Source: Candidatus Methylomirabilis sp. (GTDB lineage: Bacteria; Methylomirabilota; Methylomirabilia; Methylomirabilales; Methylomirabilaceae). Taken from it: 64,000 nucleotides of DNA. Position 1 is the first letter of the stretch. Each line of letters starts with the position of its first letter. The DNA is taken from contig NSJM01000001.1 in the NCBI GenBank assembly GCA_002634395.1, positions 1 through 64,000 of the forward strand. The letters run 5' to 3'. Positions 27,705-38,598 of the stretch are shown here, piece after piece. The notes under the pieces were generated by a model, which made no database searches, was not told the origin of the DNA, and worked only from the letters and a program-made list of their open reading frames with translations. The position numbers and the translations under genes are program-made.

Positions 27705-28831
27705 GGTCACGTCTGCTCGGTATGATCCGCAAGGAGTTTATCCAGATGTGGCGCGACCGCTTTACGCTGGGGATGATGCTGTTTATGCCGATGATGGTCC
27801 TCGGCATCATCGGCTGGGCCATCAATACCGACGTCAAGCATATGCCGACTGCTGTCCTCGATCAGTCCCGGACGCCTGAGAGTCGAGATCTCCTCCATGC
27901 GTTTACCAATTCTCAGTATTTCAACCTCGACTATCATGTGGACAGCTATGAACGGATCACATACCTCATCGACGGCGGCAGCGCAAAGGTTGGGATTATC
28001 CTGCCTCCTGACTATGCCCGCTCGCTGCGACAGCAGCGCGTGGCTCAGATCCAGGTAATTGTGGACGCCTCAGACCCGCTGGTGGCGACATCAGCCATCA
28101 ACGCGGCCAACGCCATCGGTCAGGTCGGTTCGCTCAAGATCGCGTCAGAAACGCTCCAGCGGAGCGCCGGTCGGGTCACACCCCCGACTCCACTGGATGT
28201 CCGAGTCCGGGCCTGGTATAACCCGGACCTCGTGAGCGCCATCTTCATTATTCCGGGCCTGCTGAGCTTCATCCTGATGCAAACCACCATCACCATCGTT
28301 GCGATGGTCGTAGTACGGGAGCGTGAGCGCGGAACGCTCGAGGCGCTGATCGTCAGCCCGCTGCGCCGCTGGGAGTTGATGATCGGGAAGATTGTGCCGA
28401 ATGTCGTCATCGCCTATGCGCAGATGACATTCGCCCTCGTGTTCGGCGTCTGGTTCTTTGATATCCCGATACGCGGCAGTTTGCCCCTTCTGTACTTTCT
28501 GTCTCTGTTCTTCATCATGGGGACCTTGGGTCTCGGCATCCTGTTATCCACTATCGCCAGGAGCCAGCATCAGGCCATGCAGCTCGCGTATTTCATCTTT
28601 GTTCCGTCGGTCTATCTCTCCGGCGTGCTCTTCCCGATCGAGGGAATGCCGCCCTTAGCCAAGAGTATTGCGTATGTGATTCCTCTCACCTATTACGTGG
28701 AGATTGTCCGGGGGATCATGCTGAAGGGGATCGGGATCTCCTATCTCTGGACTCACCTGCTGGTCCTCACCGCCATCGGGGCGATCCTGATCACGACAAG
28801 CATTCTCCGATTCCATAAGAAGCTCGGCTGA
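27701..28831 (+). CDS. ABC-2 type transporter permease
   Basis: 376 residues of the ABC-2 (YbhS/YbhR-like) type. There is one N-terminal membrane segment (TLGMMLFMPMMVLGIIGWAI), a large periplasmic domain (about 45-180), then five C-terminal segments beginning SAIFIIPGLLSFILMQTTIT and including the family motif RERERGTLEALIVSPLRRWE. Only one permease gene is seen, so it probably homodimerises. The substrate is unknown; HlyD/ABC-2 sets often export lipophilic compounds. Confidence 0.92.
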   Translation: MRSRLLGMIRKEFIQMWRDRFTLGMMLFMPMMVLGIIGWAINTDVKHMPTAVLDQSRTPESRDLLHAFTNSQYFNLDYHVDSYERITYLIDGGSAKVGIILPPDYARSLRQQRVAQIQVIVDASDPLVATSAINAANAIGQVGSLKIASETLQRSAGRVTPPTPLDVRVRAWYNPDLVSAIFIIPGLLSFILMQTTITIVAMVVVRERERGTLEALIVSPLRRWELMIGKIVPNVVIAYAQMTFALVFGVWFFDIPIRGSLPLLYFLSLFFIMGTLGLGILLSTIARSQHQAMQLAYFIFVPSVYLSGVLFPIEGMPPLAKSIAYVIPLTYYVEIVRGIMLKGIGISYLWTHLLVLTAIGAILITTSILRFHKKLG

Positions 28832-28905
28832 AAGCTGGATTGTGGACGAGGCAGGCCGGCCGGATTATCATAATCACCGGATTGTTGGTGGTAGGATTTT
28901 CACGA

Positions 28906-31900
28906 TCACGCGCCGGTTATCGTTCCCGGACCCAGCAGAGCCTCTACCTCTTGTCTGAGCTGTTCGTTCGCTGCGACGGTCATGTCCGGCGAGGCGGCAA
29001 TGGTCACCTGGGCGCCTGGCGCAACGCTCAGATGGAGCCTGACAGGAACGGATCCCGGGAATCTCAACAACAGGCTTTTCAACTGCTCCAGCCGTGGGTC
29101 GGACAGGTGTGCCTCCTCTACGGTGATCTCCACCATCGACTTTCCGTTGCGTCTGGCGTTCGCGAGAGGGCTCACTTCTGCCAAGAGCAATTTGACCACC
29201 TCTTCACCCACATCCACCTGTCCCTTGACCAGGATAGCCGTACCCTTCACCAGGTGGAGCAGGTTCGCCTTGTACAGCTCAGGGAATGCCACCGCCTCCA
29301 CCGTCCCGGCCATATCTTCTAGCGTGACGAAGGCCATTCGCTCTCCGTTCTTTGTCGTGATCTCTTTGATGGCGATCACGATAGCGCAGAGCGTGACTGT
29401 CTCTTTGTCCTGGCAGGCCGCAAGACGATCAGTGGGGACAGCCGCCACCTTTGCGATAACATCGCGATAATCGGCCAGCGGGTGGCCGGTGACGTAGAAG
29501 CCCAACGTCTCCTTTTCGGCGGCCAAGCGTCGATGTGGCGCCCACTCCGGGATGGCCGGCAGTGCCCCCATCTGGTGGCTGAGCCCACCCTTCGCCTCTA
29601 AGACATCCAACAGTGAGACTTGGCCTTGGACCCGCTCCCGCTGCGCGCCGGCGCCGGCTTCCATCGCCTTATCCGCCACGGCCATGAGCTGGGCCCTCGC
29701 CGCCCCAAGGGAGTCAAATGCCCCGCACTTGATCAGACTCTCAACCACCCGTTTATTGACCAGACGCAGATCTACTCGCTCGCAGAAGTCAAAGAGGGAC
29801 CGGAAAGGACCCTTATCCCGTCGTGTGGCCAGTATCGACTGGATAGCTGTCTCACCGACGTTCTTGATGGCAACCAGCCCGAATCGAATCTGCTCCCCCG
29901 TGACCGCAAAGCTGCTCTCCGATTCGTTGACATCCGGCGGCAGGACCGTAATCCCCATCTGCTTGCACTCGTCGATGTACGTGACGATCTTGTCAGTGTT
30001 CGCCATCTCTGAGGTCAGGAGGGCCGCCATGAACTCAACCGGGTAATGGGCCTTCAGATAGGCGGTCTGATAGGCTAAGAGGGCGTAAGAGGTCGCGTGG
30101 GGTTTATTGAAGGCATACCCCGCAAAGGGAGCCATCTTGTCAAAGATCTTTTGTGCGGTCCGTGCCAGGATCTTTTTCTCCTTCGCCCCGTCGACGAACT
30201 TCTTGCGCTGTTGATCCATCATCTCCGGGTCTTTCTTACCCATCGCCTTGCGCAGCACATCCGCTTCTCCCATCGAGAAGCCGGCGAGATCCGAGGCGAT
30301 CCGCATCACCTGTTCCTGGTAGACCATGATCCCGTAGGTCTCTTTCAGAATCGCCTCCATCAACGGGTGGTCGTAACTGATCTTGACCTTCCCGTTCTTG
30401 CGGTTGATGAAGTCATCGATCATGACCATCGGTCCGGGTCGGTAGAGCGCCACGAGGGCGATGACATCCTCCAGCCGTTCCGGCTTCAGGCGCCGCATCA
30501 GATCCCGCATCCCCGAGGATTCCAGTTGAAATACCCCGAAGGTCCGCGCCTCGCTGAGCAGAGAAAAGACCGCCGGATCATCGAGGGGGAGCTCTTCGAT
30601 CTTGATCCTGTGCCCGCGTCCCGACGCAATCAGTTCTATGGTGTTTGCGATGACCGTCAGCGTCCGCAGACCCAGGAAATCAACCTTCAACAGGCCGATC
30701 TTCTCGATGGCCTTCATGGCGTACTGGGTCGTCGGCTTGCTGCCGGACTTTGGATCTTTGTAGAGCGGAACATGCTCGGTGAGCGGGTCGCCGGAAATGA
30801 CGACACCCGCCGCGTGGGTTGAGGCATGCCGTGTCAGCCCCTCCAGACACTTGGCGATCCGCCACAGCTCCTCCACCTCTGTCCGGCTCTGTACCGCCTC
30901 GGTCAGCGGTGGGCTCTCGGCAATCGCCTCGTCCAGGCTGATATTGATCCGGTTGGGAACCATCTTGGCGATCTTGTCTACCTCGGCATAGGGCATCCCA
31001 AGACCGCGACCGACATCCCGAATGACCGCCTTGGCCCCCATCGTTCCGAACGTGATGATCTGGGCCACGTTGTCGGATCCATACTTCCTGGTCACATAGT
31101 CGATTACCTCGTCCCGCCGGTCGTCGCTGAAGTCGATGTCCATATCCGGCATGCTGATCCGTTCCGGGTTCAGGAATCGTTCAAAAATCAGGCCGTACCG
31201 AAGCGGATCGATGTTCGTGATGTTGAGGCAATAGGCGATCAGCGAGGCGGCTGCGGACCCGCGGCCGGGGCCGATCGAGATCCCTCGATCCTTGGCGAAC
31301 TTGATGAAGTCCCAGACCACCAGGAAGTAACCGGCGAAGCCGGTCTTTTGGATGACCTCCAACTCATACTTCAGTCGCGCCTCAACCTCGGCGTTCGCAT
31401 CCGGGTATCGGACCTTCAGCCCCTCCCAGGCCAGATAGGCCAGATAGGTCTCCAGGGTGTGCCCATCGGGTACCTGGTACTTGGGTAGGCGGAGCTGCCC
31501 GAACTGGAGCTGGAGGTTGCACCGCTCGGCCACAGTAATGCTATTCTTGACCGCCTCCGGCAGTTCGGCAAAGATCTGCTTCATCTCCGCCGCCGATTTG
31601 AAGTAGAACTGATCTGTGGAAAAGCGCCAACGATCCTTATCCTGAATCGTCTTCCCAGTCTGGATGCAGAGCAGGACCTCGTGGGCACGAGCATCTTCTT
31701 TGCTGGGATAGTGCAGGTCGTTGGTGGCAACAATCGGCAGATCAAAGGCCTTGGCGAGTCGAAGGACCCCCTCAGTAACCTTCCGTTGCTCCGCTATCCC
31801 GTGGTCCTGCACCTCCAAAAAGTAGTTCTCACGCCCCAGCGCCTCCATGTACCAACTGACGGTCTCCTTCGCCCGACCCTCGTCGCCATCCAGCAATGCC

Positions 31901-32346
31901 TTGGCCGCCTCACTGTTCAGGCAGCCGGAGAGGGCAATCAGTCCCTGACAATGCTGGGCAAACAACTCCCTATCGATTCGCGGCTTGTAGTAGAACCCCT
32001 CCAGATAGCCGGCCGATACCAGTTTGATGAGATTCTTATAACCAACCAGGTCCTTGGCCAGCAGGGTGATGTGGCTGGCGCCCTCATAGCCGCTGTCCTG
32101 ATTGGACCTCTCAAAACGGCTGCCGGGGGCAATGTACACCTCACTGCCGATGATCGGCTTTATCCCCTCCTTCATCGCGAGGGTGTAAAAGTCGATCGCC
32201 CCGAAGAGATTGCCGTGATCCGTGACCGCCAAGGCGGGCATCTTGTACTCCTTCGCCTTGGCCACCAGCGTCTCCAGGGAGCAGGCCCCATCCAGGAGGC
32301 TATACTGGGTATGAACGTGCAGATGAACGAAATCAGAATGATGCAT
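28906..32346 (-). CDS. dnaE: DNA polymerase III alpha subunit
   Basis: About 1146 residues from the ATG at 32346, chosen for its AGGAG site; a GTG six codons upstream lacks one. This is the replicative polymerase. It has the N-terminal PHP domain (HLHVHTQYSLLDG; VTDHGNLFGAIDFY). The catalytic palm has PDMDIDFSDDRRDEVIDYV and KVDFLGLRTL, giving the three metal aspartates. The fingers carry YQEQVMRIASDLAGFSMGEAD, followed by a helix-hairpin-helix and a C-terminal OB domain (FVTLEDMAGTVEAVAFPELY). Length and layout fit DnaE1 rather than the shorter error-prone DnaE2. Confidence 0.97.
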   Translation of the reverse strand: MHHSDFVHLHVHTQYSLLDGACSLETLVAKAKEYKMPALAVTDHGNLFGAIDFYTLAMKEGIKPIIGSEVYIAPGSRFERSNQDSGYEGASHITLLAKDLVGYKNLIKLVSAGYLEGFYYKPRIDRELFAQHCQGLIALSGCLNSEAAKALLDGDEGRAKETVSWYMEALGRENYFLEVQDHGIAEQRKVTEGVLRLAKAFDLPIVATNDLHYPSKEDARAHEVLLCIQTGKTIQDKDRWRFSTDQFYFKSAAEMKQIFAELPEAVKNSITVAERCNLQLQFGQLRLPKYQVPDGHTLETYLAYLAWEGLKVRYPDANAEVEARLKYELEVIQKTGFAGYFLVVWDFIKFAKDRGISIGPGRGSAAASLIAYCLNITNIDPLRYGLIFERFLNPERISMPDMDIDFSDDRRDEVIDYVTRKYGSDNVAQIITFGTMGAKAVIRDVGRGLGMPYAEVDKIAKMVPNRINISLDEAIAESPPLTEAVQSRTEVEELWRIAKCLEGLTRHASTHAAGVVISGDPLTEHVPLYKDPKSGSKPTTQYAMKAIEKIGLLKVDFLGLRTLTVIANTIELIASGRGHRIKIEELPLDDPAVFSLLSEARTFGVFQLESSGMRDLMRRLKPERLEDVIALVALYRPGPMVMIDDFINRKNGKVKISYDHPLMEAILKETYGIMVYQEQVMRIASDLAGFSMGEADVLRKAMGKKDPEMMDQQRKKFVDGAKEKKILARTAQKIFDKMAPFAGYAFNKPHATSYALLAYQTAYLKAHYPVEFMAALLTSEMANTDKIVTYIDECKQMGITVLPPDVNESESSFAVTGEQIRFGLVAIKNVGETAIQSILATRRDKGPFRSLFDFCERVDLRLVNKRVVESLIKCGAFDSLGAARAQLMAVADKAMEAGAGAQRERVQGQVSLLDVLEAKGGLSHQMGALPAIPEWAPHRRLAAEKETLGFYVTGHPLADYRDVIAKVAAVPTDRLAACQDKETVTLCAIVIAIKEITTKNGERMAFVTLEDMAGTVEAVAFPELYKANLLHLVKGTAILVKGQVDVGEEVVKLLLAEVSPLANARRNGKSMVEITVEEAHLSDPRLEQLKSLLLRFPGSVPVRLHLSVAPGAQVTIAASPDMTVAANEQLRQEVEALLGPGTITGA

Positions 32347-32433
32347 GATTCTCCTGAAAACCAAGGCGCAGGGTATAGGGTTTAGAGGTGGTGTCCTACA
32401 CTTAAGCTCCGCCGCGTGGTTTCCACATTAGCC

Positions 32434-32751
32434 TCAAGCGGCTCGAATGACATCTCTAGCCTCAGAAAGGATATAAGCGCCCAGATAGAGGCTCAGCGAC
32501 TCGGTCGTTACGATCTCAACCCGGCGTCCAAGCAGGCGCTCCAAGAGTTCCGAGAGATCGAGAAACCTATCGTATGTTTTCTATTCTGGTTCGAACTCGA
32601 CGAGAACATCGACATCACTTTCAAGCGACGCCGTTTCTCGAACAAACGATCCAAAGAGCGCGAGCCGCCGAACCCCCAACGCACGGATTGCGATCTCGGC
32701 TGATTTCAGACGTTCGAAGACTTCCTTCCGGCTTCGCACGATCTCATGCAT
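32434..32751 (-). pseudogene. Minimal nucleotidyltransferase gene interrupted by an in-frame TAG
   Basis: From the ATG at 32751 the frame gives MHEIVRSRKEVFERLKSAEIAIRALGVRRLALFGSFVRETASLESDVDVLVEFEPE, with the GSF...SDVDVLV nucleotidyltransferase signature, then TAG at 32583-32581. The same frame continues without another stop as KTYDRFLDLSELLERLLGRR and VEIVTTESLSLYLGAYILSE to a TGA at 32434. That is exactly the C-terminal half expected for this family. The full protein would be about 105 residues. TAG is an ordinary stop elsewhere in this window (higA and the RHH gene end with it), so this looks like a nonsense mutation. No HEPN partner is adjacent. Confidence 0.82.
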
Positions 32752-32855
32752 CCGTAATCCCTTTCCCGCCAGTCTGCCAGGCTTACTTCTGTTGTCAACC
32801 ACTTCAGATCGCAAGGAGCGACTGTGCCTTGCCGATGGGCCGACCGGTAGCTGGG

Positions 32856-33290
32856 CTACCCTGCGGTTCCGCCCCACGCCCGCAAGAGCTTGACTAAAGG
32901 CCTGTCACGAACACGAGCATAACAACGTCGATCTGCTGTCAAGATGGGACACTCGAAGGTCTCCGCAAATACGATGAAGTAGGCGTCGTAGGCGGTAATC
33001 TCGACAGCCTTGGCAAGTCGAACAGCTTCTTTCCCAAGAGAGTAAGAAAATGGTCGGACGTCCCACTCCATTGTCTCCAAAGAATCAAGGGCGCCGGCCA
33101 CTTCTTCGGCCCCAAGTTGGGGCTGATAGCGCAAGACGTTAGCAAGCTCGTAGAAGAGAAGGTCGGGTACGATGAGATCGAGCTCTGCTTCAACAACTCT
33201 ACGCCGGATTTCCAAGGCAGCATCGAGATCGTCTTCCGGTGGATGCACGAACCATTTGGCGACCACGGAGGCATCGAGAACCGAATCCAT
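32856..33290 (-). CDS. PIN-domain toxin (VapC-like ribonuclease)
   Basis: 144 residues from the ATG at 33290; the longer frame upstream would run through the antitoxin gene. The four acidic PIN residues are visible: VLDASVVAKWF (D near 6), FYELANVLR (E), AYDAYFIVFAE (D) and ILTADRR (D). VapC toxins cleave tRNA or rRNA. The partner is the short ribbon-helix-helix gene 74 bp upstream. The two lie between dnaE and guaA with the decayed nucleotidyltransferase gene. Confidence 0.85.
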   Translation of the reverse strand: MDSVLDASVVAKWFVHPPEDDLDAALEIRRRVVEAELDLIVPDLLFYELANVLRYQPQLGAEEVAGALDSLETMEWDVRPFSYSLGKEAVRLAKAVEITAYDAYFIVFAETFECPILTADRRCYARVRDRPLVKLLRAWGGTAG

Positions 33291-33364
33291 CAGCGACTGG
33301 CGGTCCGCATCTTCCTGATAAAGCCGATGGCGTCCCAGGGTTTCGTTTTCGCCCGGATCGCATC

Positions 33365-33541
33365 CTAGATCGTGACAGCCTTCTCCATGGCACGCCGTCG
33401 CCGTTTCCTGGCCTCCTCCAGCGCGAAATAACCTTCGACGGTGTGGCGCAAGAAAGCGCTCCGGTTCCAACCCTCTTTCGCTGCCGCCCGGTCGATGGCC
33501 TTTAGCGAGTGCTCCTCAATCGTGATGTTAATCCGAACCAC
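33365..33541 (-). CDS. Short ribbon-helix-helix antitoxin
   Basis: 58 residues, GTG start at 33541 fixed by an in-frame TAA directly before it and a GAGG site upstream; the stop is TAG. The sequence begins VVRINITIEEHSLKAIDRAA, then KEGWNRSAFLRHTVEGYF. This is the RHH pattern (one strand, two helices, NRSAFLR turn) followed by a basic tail EEARKRRRRAMEKA. It should bind DNA as a dimer and neutralise the PIN toxin downstream. Confidence 0.82.
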   Translation of the reverse strand: MVRINITIEEHSLKAIDRAAAKEGWNRSAFLRHTVEGYFALEEARKRRRRAMEKAVTI

Positions 33542-33557
33542 TTAGGCCTCATTGAGA

Positions 33558-33635
33558 GCTAGGGTACAGGGTGTCGCTACTGGTGGTCTTTTGCCTTCGT
33601 CTATACCCTACACCCTACACCCTAGACCCTATTTT
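33558..33635. repeat. Inverted pair of CCTACAC/CAGGGTG heptamer arrays upstream of the RHH gene
   Basis: GCTAGGGTACAGGGTGT on one side and TACCCTACACCCTACACCCT on the other are inverse complements around a spacer of about 25 nt, so the array can fold as a long hairpin after guaA. Similar units occur at about 32372-32384 and 39940-39958. Confidence 0.85.
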
Positions 33636-35167
33636 TATTCCCACTCGATGGTGCTCGGAGGCTTCGAGGAGATGTCGTAGACGACGCGGTTGACGCCCTT
33701 GACCTCGCTCACGATCCGGCTGCTGATCGCCTGGAGCAGGTCATGCGGCAGGCGCGCCCAGTCGGCCGTCATCCCGTCGAGGCTGGTGACGGCCCGAATG
33801 GCGATGACGTGCTCATAGGTGCGCTCATCGCCCATGACCCCCACCGTTTTGATCGGCAACAGGACCGCAAACGCCTGCCACAATTCGCGGCCCACCTCCG
33901 CCTTTGCCACCTCCGCCTCGACGATGGCATCGGCCTCTCTGAGCAAGTCCAGCCGGGCCTTCGTCACCTCGCCGATGATCCGGACGGCCAGGCCTGGTCC
34001 TGGGAACGGCTGCCGCCAGAGAATAGCATCCGGCAGGCCGAGTTCCCTTCCAAGCTCTCGCACCTCATCCTTAAACAGCTCCCGTAGCGGCTCGAGCAAC
34101 TCAAAATCGAACTGCTCCGGTAGCCCTCCTACGTTGTGGTGGGATTTGATCGTAGCCGAAGGCCCCTGGACCGACACGCTTTCGATCACATCCGGATATA
34201 ATGTACCCTGAGCAAGAAAATCGAACCGTCCCAACCTCCGTGATTCTTCCTCAAAGACGGCGATGAACTCAGCGCCGATGATCTTCCGTTTCTCTTCTGG
34301 GTCGATGACCCCTTTGAGCCGGGTGAGGAATCGCTCCGCCGCATCGACCGAGATCAGGTGCAGACCCAGGTGCTCACCCATGGCCTGAAGAACTTGAGCC
34401 TCTTCGTCTTTCCGAAGCAGGCCGTTATCGACGAAGACACAGGTGAGCTTCGGACCGATCGCCTGATGGACCAGCAGCGCGGCGACCGAAGAATCGACCC
34501 CCCCACTCAGCGCACAGAGGACATGCCGATCTCCAACTTGACGCTGAATCTTATCGATGGCCATCTCGGCAAAGGAATGCATCTCCCAATCCGGCGTGCA
34601 GCCGCAGACCCTGAACAGGAAGTTGCCGAGGATCGCCTTCCCGTTGTCAGTGTGGGCAACTTCAGGGTGAAACTGGACCGCAAAGAGCGGTTGCTGCCGA
34701 TGGCGGATCGCGGCAAACGGCGCATTGGCCGTGTGGGCGAGACGACGGAACGTGTCGGGGATCTCCTCAAGCTTATCCCCATGGCTCATCCAGACAGTTA
34801 ACCCGCCTTCAAGGCCGGAGAAGAGATCGGAGTCATCATCGATCGTAAGGAATGCCCGGCCATATTCCCGATAGACCGATCGAGTCGTGATAGCGCCATG
34901 AAAGTGCCCGATAACCCCCATCCCGTAGCAGATCCCCAGGACCGGCACATCCTGTTCGATCACCTCGCGCCGGCAGAGGGGAGCAGCCGGTTGGTAGACG
35001 CTAGCCGGACTACCGGAGAGGATGATCCCTTTTGGATTAAAAGACTTGATGCCGTCTAGAGGCAGGTTGAACGGGTGGATCTCACAGTAGACACCCAATT
35101 CACGGACGCGGCGGGCGATCAACTGCGTGTACTGCGAGCCGAAGTCAAGGATCAGGATTTTATGCAT
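33635..35167 (-). CDS. guaA: GMP synthase (glutamine-hydrolysing)
   Basis: 510 residues, full length. The N-terminal class I amidotransferase has [17 protein letters not shown], the nucleophile cysteine in [15 protein letters not shown] (usual GICYGMQ) and the FHPEVAHT histidine/glutamate. The ATP pyrophosphatase P-loop is [17 protein letters not shown], and the C-terminal dimerisation domain ends [13 protein letters not shown]. It aminates XMP to GMP. guaB, for the preceding step, lies upstream on the same strand. Confidence 0.97.
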   Translation of the reverse strand: MHKILILDFGSQYTQLIARRVRELGVYCEIHPFNLPLDGIKSFNPKGIILSGSPASVYQPAAPLCRREVIEQDVPVLGICYGMGVIGHFHGAITTRSVYREYGRAFLTIDDDSDLFSGLEGGLTVWMSHGDKLEEIPDTFRRLAHTANAPFAAIRHRQQPLFAVQFHPEVAHTDNGKAILGNFLFRVCGCTPDWEMHSFAEMAIDKIQRQVGDRHVLCALSGGVDSSVAALLVHQAIGPKLTCVFVDNGLLRKDEEAQVLQAMGEHLGLHLISVDAAERFLTRLKGVIDPEEKRKIIGAEFIAVFEEESRRLGRFDFLAQGTLYPDVIESVSVQGPSATIKSHHNVGGLPEQFDFELLEPLRELFKDEVRELGRELGLPDAILWRQPFPGPGLAVRIIGEVTKARLDLLREADAIVEAEVAKAEVGRELWQAFAVLLPIKTVGVMGDERTYEHVIAIRAVTSLDGMTADWARLPHDLLQAISSRIVSEVKGVNRVVYDISSKPPSTIEWE

Positions 35168-35308
35168 GCACTCACGCGTTGGTTGCGTTGTTGCGTCTCT
35201 TGCGTCTATGGTGGGCCTGATCGGTCCATTCGAGCGTGGAGGAGTAGATGCTTGGAAAAGGATATGAACGCGTCAACGCAATGAACGCTATAGACGCGAT
35301 ACACGCGC
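35168..35308. repeat. Inverted pair of GCGTT/GCGTC arrays between guaB and guaA
   Basis: The left part carries GCGTTGGTTGCGTTGTTGCG and TTGCGTCTATGG. The right part carries the inverse, AACGCGTCAACGCAATGAAC and GCTATAGACGCGATACACGC. The unit is nearer 8-9 bp than 7. The whole gap could fold into one long hairpin. Confidence 0.75.
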
Positions 35309-35309
35309 T

Positions 35310-36782
<1,473 letters not shown>

Positions 36783-36790
36783 TCAAAAAA

Positions 36791-36868
36791 TGTTCACGGT
36801 TCAAGGTTCGACGTTCAAGGTTCAAGGTTAGGTACTTAACGTTGAACATTGAACTTTGCACGTTGAAC
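36791..36868. repeat. GTTCAAG heptamer array with inverted partner between trpS and guaB
   Basis: Direct units (GGTTCAAGGTTCGACGTTCA, AGGTTCAAGGTT) are followed after about 13 nt by inverse units (CGTTGAACATTGAACTTTGC, ACGTTGAAC). Together they can form a long imperfect stem. Confidence 0.88.
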
Positions 36869-36874
36869 GCGGTA

Positions 36875-37861
36875 CTACATATGCATTGCAGTCTTGACCT
36901 CTAACAGGGTCTCACCTGCAACCTTCTTGGCCCTGGCCCATCCGTCCTCAAGAACCTCCTGAACAATCTCCGGGCTCTTCGCCAGATCCTGACGCCGATC
37001 GTAAATGGGCTGGAGGACCGGAAGCATGTGCTGCAGGAGAACCCCTTTACAGTCCAGACAACCGATCCCGGCTGTCCGGCATCCGGGATCGATGACGGTG
37101 TCCCGCTCCGCCTTGGGTGTGAAGATCTTATGCAGGTCGAACACCGGGCAAACATCGGGATTACCGGGATCGCGCCGGCGCACCCTGGCTGGATCCGTCA
37201 CCATCGGTCTAATCTTTGCGATTACCTGCTCGGGGGAATCGGACAGATAAACGGCATTGCCGTAACTTTTGCTCATCTTGCGGCCATCGGTGCCCGGAAC
37301 CTTTGGAAACTCGGTCAGGAGCGCCTCGGGTATAGCAAGGACTTCCCCATACAGATAGTTGAATCGACGCGCGATCTCCCTGGCCAATTCCAAATGTGGC
37401 ACCTGATCGATGCCGACCGGCACGTGATCGGCCTTGTAGATCAGAATGTCCGAGGCCATCAGGACCGGGTACCCCAAAAACCCATAAGTGCTGAGGTCTT
37501 TCGTGGTCAGCTCCTGCTGCTGCTCCTTGTATGTTGGGTTACGCTCCAGCCATGGGACCGGCGTGATCATCGACAGCAACAGGTACAACTCCGCATGTTC
37601 ATGAAGCCGAGACTGCAGGAAGAGAGTCGCCTTTGCGGGGTCGATCCCGGCCGCCAACATATCCAGGACCATCTCGCGAATATTCTCCCGGATACCCTTC
37701 GTTTCTGCGTACTCGGTCGTGAGCGCATGCCAGTCGGCCACAAAGAAGTAGCACTCATACGCTTCCTGTAGCCGGCGCCAGTTATCCAGGGCCCCGAACA
37801 GGTGGCCAAGGTGAAGGCGCCCCGTCGGTCTCATCCCACTCAAGACTCGGCCCTTCGACAT
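36875..37861 (-). CDS. trpS: Tryptophanyl-tRNA synthetase
   Basis: About 328 residues. The class I signatures are GRLHLGHLFGALDNW (HIGH-type) and GRKMSKSYGNAVYL (KMSKS). The central part has GYPVLMASDILIYKADHVPVG, which forms the tryptophan pocket and dimer interface. It charges tRNA-Trp. The ATG at 37861 gives the family N-terminus MSKGRVLSGMRPTG. A GTG at 37873 is possible, but the AGGAGG site is only one base from it. Confidence 0.96.
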   Translation of the reverse strand: MSKGRVLSGMRPTGRLHLGHLFGALDNWRRLQEAYECYFFVADWHALTTEYAETKGIRENIREMVLDMLAAGIDPAKATLFLQSRLHEHAELYLLLSMITPVPWLERNPTYKEQQQELTTKDLSTYGFLGYPVLMASDILIYKADHVPVGIDQVPHLELAREIARRFNYLYGEVLAIPEALLTEFPKVPGTDGRKMSKSYGNAVYLSDSPEQVIAKIRPMVTDPARVRRRDPGNPDVCPVFDLHKIFTPKAERDTVIDPGCRTAGIGCLDCKGVLLQHMLPVLQPIYDRRQDLAKSPEIVQEVLEDGWARAKKVAGETLLEVKTAMHM

Positions 37862-37884
37862 CGACTGTCGCACTCCTCCTGTAC

Positions 37885-38526
37885 TTACGCGCCGAGCAAC
37901 AGACCGGCAACAAGCGCGATGGGCGGCCAGATCAGCTGATCGACCGCCCCACTGAAGATCAGAACCATCAGAATGACAAAGCCATACCGCTCAAGTCTGC
38001 CATACGAGGCAGCCTGACGCGGCGGCAGGAGGCCGGTCATGACGCGGCCGCCATCGAGTGGCAGCAGGGGAATTAGGTTAAAGACGGCCAGCGCCACGTT
38101 GATCAGTACGCTCCAGTGCAACATATGATAGACCGGCGTGAGCCACGAAAGCCACCAGGCGGGCTCATCTACCCCGGCCGTCCCGTCAAACAGCCGAAGC
38201 GACCAGGCGCACACGGAGGCAAGGATGAGGTTCGCGCCAGGCCCGGCAGCCGCCACCAGGACCATGTCGCGCCTCGGATGTCGGAGGTTATCGAAATTCA
38301 CCGGAATCGGCTTGGCCCAGCCCACTGGCGTGAAGATCAGGGCCAGGGTTCCGACCGGATCGAGGTGGGCGATGGGGTTAAAGGTGAGGCGACCTGACAA
38401 TCGCGCAGTCGGATCACCCCGCTTGTCGGCAACCCATCCGTGGGCATACTCGTGAAACGTCAAAGCTGCCAGGATAGCCGGCAGCCTCACGCTTAAACTT
38501 AGTATGAACTGCGTCACATCGAACAT
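37885..38526 (-). CDS. Site-2-protease-family (M50) membrane metalloprotease
   Basis: 213 residues with about five membrane segments. The zinc site is FHEYAHGWVAD (HExxH) near residue 25, with the third ligand in NLIPLLPLDGGRV. These compact YwhC/FtsH-like rhomboid-neighbour S2P proteins lack PDZ domains. The natural substrate is unknown. It lies 24 bp upstream of trpS and may be co-transcribed with it, a pairing seen in many bacteria. Confidence 0.9.
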   Translation of the reverse strand: MFDVTQFILSLSVRLPAILAALTFHEYAHGWVADKRGDPTARLSGRLTFNPIAHLDPVGTLALIFTPVGWAKPIPVNFDNLRHPRRDMVLVAAAGPGANLILASVCAWSLRLFDGTAGVDEPAWWLSWLTPVYHMLHWSVLINVALAVFNLIPLLPLDGGRVMTGLLPPRQAASYGRLERYGFVILMVLIFSGAVDQLIWPPIALVAGLLLGA

Positions 38527-38598
38527 TTTTTCACGAGATACTTTCCACCCGGTAACCGGCCTTGACAGGGTTTACCGTAACAAAGGCAACCCTCCTTG

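Noticed and set aside
32581-32583. Amber codon as evidence of genome-wide TAG reassignment
   Set aside because: higA (stop near 25520) and the RHH antitoxin (stop at 33365) end in TAG at family-typical lengths, so TAG is used as a stop.
32416-32703. Plus-strand frame of 95 codons upstream of dnaE
   Set aside because: It is the reverse of the amber-interrupted nucleotidyltransferase gene, whose family signature is on the minus strand.
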